DNA of 64,000 nucleotides, taken from the NCBI RefSeq assembly GCF_012489685.1, contig NC_080044.1:82198732-82262731 (forward strand), given 5' to 3'. A program made the translations under genes and the position numbers. Under the pieces are notes generated by a model that saw only the letters and a program-made list of their open reading frames with translations, was not told where the DNA came from and ran no database searches. This stretch comes from Lotus japonicus (taxonomy: Eukaryota; Streptophyta; Magnoliopsida; Fabales; Fabaceae). Below are positions 55,544-64,000 of this stretch, piece by piece. Position 1 is the first letter of the stretch; each line of letters begins with the position of its first letter.

Positions 55544-56572
55544 GAGTAAAGTACACTCACCCCTCTCAAGGTTTGTTAGAATTACACTCCACCCCATTCT
55601 TGTCTAAAATCTACACCCCACCCCATTTTATATAGATGTAAATTTAGTGACGAAAAATATTCTTCATTAATAATTAGTTATTATTTAAATTGTTAATCAA
55701 TAATTTCAAAAAATATTTTCAATATAATCCAATAAATTTAAAAATGAAAACATCACAGTCCTCCTCATTCTCTCAATCGCGGTCTTCCTCCGTAAATTCA
55801 CAATGCAAATTCTGCAATAGCACACTCGACCGGTTTACAAACCATATCTCGAACATAGGGAAACATGCTTGTGTTTTCATATTTGGTAATAATTCAATTT
55901 TAATCAAAATAATCTCTTTATACCTCAAATTTTGAAAATTGGATTGTAGACCCAAAAAGCAAGACAAATGAGTGAAGAAAATAGAGAAACAAAATTAAGA
56001 AATATGAAGTGGATCGGAGGTTATTATAACCCAACGATGCGGTGGAGCACCGTTTTTAACAAAATCCAACGACATCTTAAACCAACAAAGCGTTCGCTCG
56101 CAACTTAAAGGGGGTGAAGTTCACAAGAAGTAGTTGAACAGGTAGCTTTGGGAATGTGCGATTCACGTTCTGTGGTTTAGGTTGCAACAAAACTTTGATG
56201 CATGGTGGTGCCATGGGGTTTCACATTCTCGGACAGTGGCCGTCGTGTTAAAGGGAGCAAAGGCTTGGTGGTGACCGTTTGTGGTGAGAAATATGATTTG
56301 GAGACAGATGAGACGTGGACTTAACAGACAGAGTGGATTGTTTTTTTAAATTTAATTCAGTAAAATTATTTTCATAAATTAATGTATGATAGTGTATATG
56401 CATTAAACTTATTTAAATTTTAACTAATTAGTAATTATTTTTTATTAGTGACGAATTTGTTTTCGTCACTAAATTTTGCCTTTATAAAAAATGGGGTGGA
56501 GTGTAGATTTAAAAAAAGAATGGGGTGGAGTGTCATTCTTACAAATCTTGAGGGGGTGAGTGTATTTTACTC
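55544..56572. mobile_element. MULE-type element with about 140-bp TIRs, possible Pack-MULE
   Basis: The ends are GAGTAAAGTACACTCACCCC and the inverse of GAGTAAAATACACTCACCCC. The inverted similarity runs about 140 bp inward, including 'aaatttagtgacgaaa'. Both sides carry the 9-bp duplication TACTAAATA (55535–55543, 56573–56581). The 0.75-kb interior encodes no transposase; a short frame at 55744–55935 (KTSQSSSFSQSRSSS, then QCKFCNSTLDRFTN) and the GC-richer part at 56020–56330 may be captured host sequence. Confidence 0.82.
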
Positions 56573-56581
56573 TACTAAATA

Positions 56582-57126
56582 TATAAATAAAATATTAATG
56601 GAGAAAATATCTTCACCAACTGACCGTGTTATTATCGCCCGTGAAAATATCCCAGTTACCAAAACAAAAGTGAGGCATTGACAACTCCAAATCCTATTAT
56701 TGTGGGCAACACAACTGAAACACTGTTACTCAAAAAATTATTATGACTTTAGCTGGCAGAGTACGCGTTTGTGCATTTACTCATCCATAAATTTTTCCCC
56801 TTTTAGTTAGGTTTAGGCATTGAGAGATATAGAGTGAGAGTATCAATAGAACAAGTTTAGCTAGCTAGCTAGTTAGCTCACACTCAATCCTTCCTTCAAA
56901 ATCCCTTGAAATAAACTATAACCCTACTCACTCACATTTCATCAGCCTCCACACCTTCTTCTTCTGCATTTCCCTCTCAGATCTCAAGTTGCAAATAAAC
57001 TACTCCTACTATAACCCTACTCACAAACTAGCAACTAGCAACACTCCATTCTGATCATACCAAAAAGGAAATGAAAAGGTTCCATTTGGTACCTCGTGTG
57101 TAGTAGCAGTGTGAGAGAAAATAATA
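56582..57126 (+). other. Promoter and leader of the LRX gene
   Basis: No coding sequence. A 'gctagctagctag' run is at about 56861–56874 and CT-rich leader sequence follows. Confidence 0.5.
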
Positions 57127-59205
57127 ATGAAGAAGCAAGTTACAATACTCCTAGTCCTTTCTCTCATTCTAGCCACACTCTCCCTCACCCTGTGTGCCAA
57201 TGCAGACGCAGTAGACCCATCTCTTGTTTTCGAGAATCCACGAATCAGAAACGCATACATCGCCTTGCAAGCTTGGAAGGACGCCATTCTTTCCGATCCT
57301 CTAAACTTCACCACCAACTGGGTCGGATCCAATGTCTGCAACTACAACGGCATTTACTGCACTCAAGCCCTCGACAATCCCAAGATCCGCACCGTCGCAG
57401 GCATTGACCTCAACCACGGTGACATTGCCGGATATCTCCCGGACGAGCTCGGCTTGCTCACAGATCTTGCGCTCTTCCATGTCAACTCCAACAGACTCTG
57501 TGGGACAGTTCCACAAACATTTGATAAGCTGAAGCTTCTCTTCGAGCTGGATCTCAGTAACAACCGCCTCGCCGGAAAGTTCCCTGAGGTGGTTCTCCGG
57601 CTACCCTCTCTCAAATTCTTGGACATCAGGTTCAATGAATTTGAAGGGAAGGTACCTAGAGAGCTGTTTGATAAGGATCTTGACGCTATTTTCATCAACG
57701 ATAACCGTTTCGTTTTTGAACTCCCTGAAAATTTCGGAAACTCACCGGTTTCTGTTATTGTTCTGGCGAATAACAAGTTCCACGGTTGCATTCCGGCGAG
57801 CATAGGGAACATGTCGAACTTGAACGAGATTATTCTGATGAACAACGCGTTTAGTGCTTGTTTGCCATCGGAGATTGGGATGCTGAGAAACCTCACGGTG
57901 TTCGATGTGAGTATCAATCAGCTCGTGGGTCCGTTGCCGGCGACGGTGGGGAACTGTGTGAGCTTGGAGCAGTTGAACGTGGCGCACAATTTGTTTTCTG
58001 GGAAAATCCCTGCTAGCATTTGCATGCTGCCGAATCTTCAGAACTTCACTTATTCGAACAATTTCTTCACCGGCGAACCTCCGGCGTGTTTGGCGTTGTC
58101 GGCGTTTGACGACAAGAGGAACTGCTTGCCGGCGAGGCCGTTGCAGAGGACTCCGGCGGAATGTAGCTCCTTTTTGTCGAAGCCGGTGGATTGTAACTCG
58201 TTTGGGTGTAAACCGTTTCCAGGAGGGGGAGGAGGAGGAGGAGGAGGTTCACCTCTGCCACCGCCTGCGGTGGTTCCTTCACCTTCACCCCCGGGTGATC
58301 CTGGCTTTACTCCGCCATCGCTGCCACCTGGTCAGTCTCCATCACTTTCTCCAGGTTCACCTCCATCGCTTTCTCCAGGTTCTCCTCCATCACCCGTTGT
58401 TGTGTCACCATCTCCGCAGCCACCGTGGTCCCCTACTCCAACTCCACCACATTCTGGTCAGACACCACCGCCAACTCATTCACCTCACGAGCCTCCGCCA
58501 ACTCCTGATCATAGCTCATCGCCAAATTATTCACCTCACGCGCCACCTCCAACTCCTGAACATAGCTCATCGCCAAATTATTCACCTCACGCGCCACCGC
58601 CAACTCCTAATCATAGCTCCCCGCCAAATAATTCACCTCACGCGCCACCCCCAACTCCTAATCATAGCTCACCGCCAAATCATTCACCTCACTGGCAAAC
58701 GCCGCCACCACCACCACCTTCTCCATATCATAGCTCACCGCCAACCCATTCACCTAACTCACCCCCGCCACCGCCTTCTCCATATCATACCTCACCGCCG
58801 GCGCCACCTGCCCATTCACCATCTCCTAGTATAGAACCTCCTCCACACCAATCACAACCATCTCCTGGAGAGCATTCACCTCCGCCCCCACCAGGGCCAC
58901 AACTACCTCACCTGCCACCACCTTCCCCATCTCCCCTGCCCCCAGCAGGGCATGTTTCTCCCCCTCCACCAGTCCAATACTCTCCCCCATCACCGCCACC
59001 AGTTCAATTTACTTCTCCACCACCACCCCCTGTGCATCACGGTTCTCCGCAGCGGCCACCATCACCGCCGCCTTGCGAAACAACTCCCTCCCCACCTCCA
59101 CCGGTTGTCTCAAGCCCACCACCACCTGCCCCAGTCTACGAAGGGCCTTTGCCACCCATCTTTGTAGTCCCGTACGCCTCGCCTCCACCGCCACCTTACT
59201 ATTGA
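57127..59205 (+). CDS. LRX: Leucine-rich repeat extensin (LRX) cell-wall protein
   Basis: Intronless, 692 residues. Residues 1–25 are a signal peptide. The LRX N-terminal region follows (FENPRIRNAYIALQAWK, then NVCNYNGIYC), then about ten leucine-rich repeats to about residue 330 (such as LLFELDLSNNRLAGKFPEVV). A Cys-rich hinge with CxxFxCKPF-like spacing leads to a poly-Gly run starting at Gly366. From about 377 to the end the chain is a Pro-rich extensin domain with SPPP motifs and His-rich repeats. LRX proteins sit in the wall, bind RALF peptides through the LRR part, and link wall state to growth. The extensin part lacks many of the long SPPPP blocks of classical extensins. The single exon and full domain set suggest a working gene of the vegetative LRX3/4/5 type, although the subgroup is uncertain. 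Confidence 0.92.
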   Translation: MKKQVTILLVLSLILATLSLTLCANADAVDPSLVFENPRIRNAYIALQAWKDAILSDPLNFTTNWVGSNVCNYNGIYCTQALDNPKIRTVAGIDLNHGDIAGYLPDELGLLTDLALFHVNSNRLCGTVPQTFDKLKLLFELDLSNNRLAGKFPEVVLRLPSLKFLDIRFNEFEGKVPRELFDKDLDAIFINDNRFVFELPENFGNSPVSVIVLANNKFHGCIPASIGNMSNLNEIILMNNAFSACLPSEIGMLRNLTVFDVSINQLVGPLPATVGNCVSLEQLNVAHNLFSGKIPASICMLPNLQNFTYSNNFFTGEPPACLALSAFDDKRNCLPARPLQRTPAECSSFLSKPVDCNSFGCKPFPGGGGGGGGGSPLPPPAVVPSPSPPGDPGFTPPSLPPGQSPSLSPGSPPSLSPGSPPSPVVVSPSPQPPWSPTPTPPHSGQTPPPTHSPHEPPPTPDHSSSPNYSPHAPPPTPEHSSSPNYSPHAPPPTPNHSSPPNNSPHAPPPTPNHSSPPNHSPHWQTPPPPPPSPYHSSPPTHSPNSPPPPPSPYHTSPPAPPAHSPSPSIEPPPHQSQPSPGEHSPPPPPGPQLPHLPPPSPSPLPPAGHVSPPPPVQYSPPSPPPVQFTSPPPPPVHHGSPQRPPSPPPCETTPSPPPPVVSSPPPPAPVYEGPLPPIFVVPYASPPPPPYY
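58480..58683 (+). repeat. Four 51-bp repeats in the extensin domain
   Basis: Units of 17 residues, SPHAPPPTPxHSSxPNx, start at residue 452 and repeat four times in frame. They differ mainly at single codons (D/E/N before HSS; S/P after). Confidence 0.9.
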
Positions 59206-61467
59206 TACTTTTGAGACCCACCTTCACCTTCCTTCCCCTCTAGCTACGAATAACAAATGCTATGATAAGACAGCATTTGTTCTTTATTTAGATGAATGTC
59301 ATTAATTTGTCGTCAAAAGAAATAGACAAGAGTTTGCAGTCAAGTTAAGAATGGCAGAGAAAAAATGTATGTATAGAATAGAGGGATCATAATTCTTGGC
59401 TCTACAGAGACAAGTTAGCAGCTAGCAACTACACTTTGAGCAGCAGCTGCTGCTGATGCAGGTTGTTTGTTGTTTGTGGGATTTTATTGTTATTGCCTCT
59501 TTTATATCATACTACTATATTTTGAAGTTTTGTTTCCATTATTTTGCTTTCCAATTCTTAGTGTTGTAGTAGTAATGAACATAAGAACATTTCATGATGT
59601 GTATTGATTTTCTGAATTGAGTTGAGGAAGTAACTCTTTTTCTCTTATCAGCCTGTCAAATCTATTTCTGCATTCATGTTGGTGTTCTTCATTGATGAAT
59701 CCTTATTCTTAATTAGAGCTTCTAATTCATTTACGTGCAAGATTTGATTGAAATTGAAATTTGAAAAAAAAACATAGACAGGCTGTAGTTAGGGAACAGA
59801 AAATAAAATATGGTGCTTAATTAATGGTTATTGGTAAATGATTAGTTAGATTTAGACGTTTGAGTATAGTGTTAAACGAAGAATATGCTTCAAGTTTGAA
59901 TTGGTCTTATAATAATCGCTAAACAAGGTCACCGTCAGAATCTACAGGTCTCGGTTGAGATCATGGGGGTGGGGCCTGAGCAGACATCCCAAGGAGTGTT
60001 CAGTTGCTGCTGCGAGAGGCAATCTATTTAATGACAAGTCCGTCCTGATGATATTGTTTATGATTACCTCTCTCGCTCCATGTGCAAACTGTCTTCCTGA
60101 TTTCGAGCTTTGAATTCAAATCTGTACACATTTCCACATTGGAGGGTGAACCGTACAACTGATAATGGATGTGCTTCACAATAGGGTAATGGGTAATGTT
60201 TCATCCACATCTCTTTTTTGAGGTGGAGAGGTGGAATGATGAAAGAGATAAGAAGAAAAGAAAAAGTAAGAGAGAGAAAATATGAGATGTGATAGATGAT
60301 AAGATGAGAAAAATAGAAATAAAAAAAGGTGGAAATGGAGTGTTTAAAAAATGAGGTGTGTATATATCATTACTCTTCACAATAAGATGCTATGGAACGA
60401 TGACATTCTCTCTTTTTTTTACAGGAGGAAAATAACGATGACATGTTTAAATGGAGTATATTCACAATACACTCATTTTTACTTTTTTTTTTTTATCTCA
60501 TTTCTACTTATATTCTCTTTTTAAAATTATATCACTCACTATATCTCCCAATTTTCTCTCTTATATTTATATCTTCGTTTGATGGTCGGGGTGAAATTGA
60601 AGTGAACGAAACATTATCCTTAATCCATTAATAGCATACCAGAATCTCATGGTTAATTTTAGCACTTAAAAGTTACTGCACTCACTTGCAGAAGTTTCTC
60701 CTTGTAATTAATCACTTATATAAGCTTCTCCTATTTTTTGTTGTGTTGATTATGATGGGTATTTTTTTAAATGACTTATTGTGGTATGCTACGAAAATTA
60801 TTTTAGAAATCATTGATTAATATGCGAATAGACAATATATCTCCATTTCTCTCTCTTTCACTCTCTCACTCACTCTACTTTTTCACAGGGGTACTCCCTA
60901 CCTCTCCCTGGGGTACCGCCTGATCACCACTTTTGCCATCACCAACCCTAACATTCACCGTCATGGACTTAGACAAAGAGCACATCATCGTGTGAGGTGT
61001 GTAGCAGTGCAAAAAGGCACATATGGATTTAGGCCCATGGCATGTGTCTTCCTTCATGTGTGGATGCGCAAGCAATGACCTTCCTTCGTCATGTGTAAGG
61101 TAAATGACCGTCATGTGTGACTCAGACGCTCACTATGTTAAGCCTTTACCCCGCCCCTTCGAGTTCATCCTCATCAAGCTCTTTTACTACTATGTGAAGT
61201 CCATTGTCTCCCCTTCGACTTTGTCATTTCGACAAATGAAAAGTTTCACAGCCAAAACCACGCCAATGTTGCCACACATCTCATACTCGACTTAAATTTC
61301 AAATGGTATGTACAATTGAGGGAGATGATCTTCTTGTAATTGAATCATTTTTCAGATTTCGCCTATCAAAACTCTATTCACGACAACTACAAAAACACAT
61401 TTTACCAATACAAACCAAACCCCCTCCCTCCTCCTTTATTTCGCAAATGAACCATCAGTCAGAAGGT
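59206..61467. other. LRX 3' UTR and intergenic DNA
   Basis: After the LRX 3' UTR there is a GA-rich repeat (60215–60375) and a CT-rich one (60430–60600). 60880–61110 is GC-richer but has no recognised product. Confidence 0.5.
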
Positions 61468-61840
61468 TGCTTTGTTGGGTCCAGGTGGGCCAGCATCCTG
61501 CCTGCAGGTAGCATTCGAAACGGGGCGCTGTCTGCTACGCTATAAGAAATAACGTTGCGCCCTCACTAACACCAATTGGTTTTGGCGTAGTGGTAAGCGC
61601 GTGATCCTACAAGTGGTATCAGAGCCAGGTCCCGTGTTCGAATCCCACGGAAGGCATGCTGTGCAGCTAGTTTGGCTGGCAGGTGCTGGGGGGGATTGTT
61701 GGGTCCAGGTGGGCCAGCATCCTGCCTGCAGGTAGCATTCGAAACGGGGCGTTGTCTGCTACGCTATAAGAAATAACGTTGCGCCCTCACTAACACCAAT
61801 TGGTTTTGGCGTAGTGGTAAGCGCGTGATCCTACATGCTT
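61468..61840 (+). mobile_element. TRIM: miniature LTR retrotransposon (363 bp)
   Basis: LTRs of 139 bp at 61473–61611 and 61697–61835 (TGTTGGG…CCTACA) differ at one position. Target duplications TGCTT are at 61468–61472 and 61836–61840. The 85-bp interior holds PBS TGGTATCAGAGCC (61614–61626), complementary to the 3' end of initiator methionine tRNA, and polypurine tract GGGGGGGA (61688–61695). No coding capacity. Near the LTR end is TGGCGTAGTGG (61583–61593 and 61807–61817), a perfect match to the tRNA-gene A box. TGTTCGAATCC (61635–61645), close to a B box, lies in the interior. Confidence 0.93.
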
Positions 61841-61933
61841 GACCTCAAGCTTTGTATATCAAAGCTATTTAGCGCATATGGAAACATGGTAGTTATTATG
61901 TCATTCATTTGAGACCAGCAGTTTTAAGGATCG

Positions 61934-62060
61934 CACTACAACAAATAACAGTTTTAGCGACAAAAAAATTTCCTTTTAGCGACCACCGATTATTATGCTT
62001 TAGACTTCTTATTGAATATCACTAAATGCTTTGCCGACAATTAATATGGCCGACAATAAA
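61934..62060. mobile_element. Terminal fragment of a CACTA-type transposon
   Basis: Begins CACTACAACAAATAACAG, followed by 'tttagcgac' words, the style of CACTA terminal and subterminal repeats. The matching other end was not found, so it is probably a fragment. Confidence 0.4.
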
Positions 62061-63735
62061 TGGTCGAGAAAAATAATTAGTAGTTTTATTGTTCACACTC
62101 TGAAATATCTCCCCTCCCTGTTTCTAAGGTACCCTAGTGTAATAATTGGTGTGGAGTGTAATTACAACTCCCGAATCATCGTGACTCGTGAATGCAAGAT
62201 CTTCTGGTAAACACCTTCTTTCTCCTTCATGAGCGAGTATTGTATATGATATTCGTGTAGGGAGACTAACAATAAGGTCTCTCTATTTTTTCCAAGTAGA
62301 TGTACCAAAAGATGTTGTTTTCTTGAAATCACATTCTTCATTTGTTTAATACTTCACTTGGATTGTTATTTTAATTACTTCTTCAAGACACGAGAAAAGA
62401 TATCGCCTGATGAGCAATAAATGAGTTCGCTTAAGAAATGTAGAAAGAATGAGACAAGAAACGTCGTTGCTGTTGGAGAGGCTTTTAACCACTTGATCTT
62501 TTTGTCAATTTGAAAGACCTAAATCTTTAACTAGCTTTTTAATTACTTCTGTCACCATGTAATAGTTTTCTTATGTCAAGTTACAACTATTTGTGATGTA
62601 ATTTGTACTTGTGGTTGTTAATTTGATTGAGCTCTATCTTTATGTTGGCTCAATATATTGATATGAAGCTTTATTATGATGAGTACACTATGTTATAATC
62701 TGCTTAATGCCGTAAACATTAGCTTTAGTTTGTTATTTTTTTTTTGAACTAAGCTTTAGCTTGTTAGTTGTGATTGTTAATGTTATACAGTATCATTTTC
62801 TAACTATTCCAAAGACCATCAATTGGCTTCCATCAAAAAAAAAAAAAGACCATCAATTGGCTAAACATTACCCATAATTTTTTTGAAAGAAAAAAATAAT
62901 TATTGCTAGTCAGGCGCATGAACCATATTAATGTGAGTTAATGAAATATTTCTAAGACATTAAATACTGCATGCTTTTAGAATATGGGCTATTTTTAAGT
63001 ACCGGAGTATATGGTAATAGTTTTTAAATTATTTTAATGAACACTTAATTATTTTTCTAATATCATCTTTCTAAGATAATAAAAACTTAAATATGTTCTA
63101 TTGCATGCTTTTAGAATATTAAATATTTGTAAATAATTTGGACAATCAAATTATGTAGATAGACATTAAACATTAAATACTTGGTATCTCAAATTCATGA
63201 GTTATTAAATACTGCATGCTTTAGTAACCAAAAAAAAAATACTGCATGCTTTTAGAACATATGGGCAATTTTTAAAACCTTCCAATCTCAACATTTAATA
63301 ATTTTCGTTCTTTCAAGGTCAATGAAATTTTATAATTTTAAAACATTTAATACTCAATATTTAATAATTTTCAATTTTTTATTAATTTAATACTATAGCC
63401 TTTTCCAAAACCCATAAAATAATTAAGTATATTAATATAACATATTCGTGGGGAATAATTATTTCTGTTAAAATAGATATATTACATTATTTTCTCTTCG
63501 AAAAGATAGATATTACATTATTATTTCAACTTTTGCATTTATTTAAAATACTGATAGAACCTTACCTATTTAATATTTATTTATAAAACGATTATTACTA
63601 GACTTAATAATTTCACACAAGAGTTCAAAAAAAAATTTCACACAAGGTTAATGTGAATTTTAATTTTATTACCCAAAAAAAGAATTTTAATAGTGTAAAA
63701 TAATAGTAGTATGAATAAAAGTTGGGAAAAAAAGT
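62061..63735. other. Intergenic, AT-rich
   Basis: No gene recognised. Repeated 'actgcatgctttag' words are at about 62968, 63103, 63211 and 63242. Confidence 0.5.
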
Positions 63736-64000
63736 ATATAAATGAGGGTTGAAAGGAACAGCAATGTGGAGGGTAAAAGTGGGTACAAGAAGCATACGGC
63801 GGGAAAATAAAAGTAGCAAAAGCGGAGAAAAGCGAACCAGAAAGTCCAACCTCTCTCTCTCAGATCTTAAATAATTGATTTGAGAGCCAAAAGCAAAGCA
63901 AAGAAACACACCAACCCCCAATTCACGATCTCATTCTGTTATTTCTTTTGAAAAAGAGAGTGAAACCGCCGAACCAAACAGTCATGAACTGACTCAGATC
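63736..64000 (+). promoter_or_regulatory. Promoter and leader of a gene starting at or beyond the right edge, with E2F site
   Basis: TATATAAAT is at about 63736–63744. GGCGGGAAAA (63798–63807) is the reverse of TTTTCCCGCC and matches the E2F consensus TTTSSCGC. From about 63850 the sequence is CT-rich, then GC-richer, like a plant leader. The ATG at 63984 is followed at once by an in-frame TGA, so the real start is further right. The direction and gene are inferred. Confidence 0.45.

Noticed and set aside
58106..58834. Long His/Leu/Arg-rich frame overlapping LRX
   Set aside because: It is an alternate-frame shadow of the repetitive proline codons.
61576..61655. Possible tRNA or SINE at the TRIM border
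   Set aside because: A and B boxes are seen, but the T-stem and acceptor stem do not pair, and the two 139-bp repeats, PBS, PPT and TGCTT duplications show an LTR-type TRIM.
1..64000. CRISPR arrays, bacterial operons, phage or plasmid functions
   Set aside because: The window is plant nuclear DNA; no spaced direct-repeat arrays or bacterial genes are present.

Overview
The window is nuclear DNA of a flowering plant: intron-rich genes with GT–AG junctions, AT-rich spacers, and many plant LTR, MULE and Tourist-type elements. The protein families and the intron repeats fit a papilionoid legume (Lotus-like), but that is an inference from style, not a database result.

Left part (1–13.9 kb): the 3' end of an IST1-like ESCRT gene; an intronless single-pass membrane protein of unknown function; a seven-exon Rab5-type GTPase (RABF2) on the minus strand; and two convergent small genes that share a CxCSPxxHxGSFRCRxH signature. 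A foldback MULE-type MITE sits exactly in the TATA box of the first of these small genes. A 4.1-kb non-autonomous LTR element sits about 340 bp upstream of the second.

Middle part (13.9–27.3 kb): that non-coding LTR element (element A), LINE RNase H tails, an AG-peptide gene with a probable GPI anchor, and a three-exon FRIGIDA-like gene.

Right-middle part (27.3–47.3 kb): two tandem nine-exon aldehyde dehydrogenase genes of the ALDH2C4 type. A young, apparently intact 9.8-kb Ty3/Gypsy Tat-lineage element (element B) landed 24 bp after the stop codon of the first. Element B has a 1772-aa gag-pol frame and a spliced antisense gene. Elements A and B share PBS, LTR ends and a 3' block of tandem stem-loop repeats, so A looks like a non-autonomous partner of B or of a close relative.

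Right part (47.3–64 kb): mostly repeats, namely an AT-rich tandem array, a Tourist-like MITE, a 1.03-kb TIR element with 9-bp target duplication, a complete 363-bp TRIM and a CACTA end. It also carries an LRR-extensin (LRX) gene, a possible small secreted peptide gene, and a TATA box plus E2F-type site that probably belong to a gene starting near the right edge.

The genes do not form a pathway. The only linked functions are the ALDH pair and the small-protein pair. The strongest structural stories are precise transposon insertions with target duplications that alter promoters or 3' ends.
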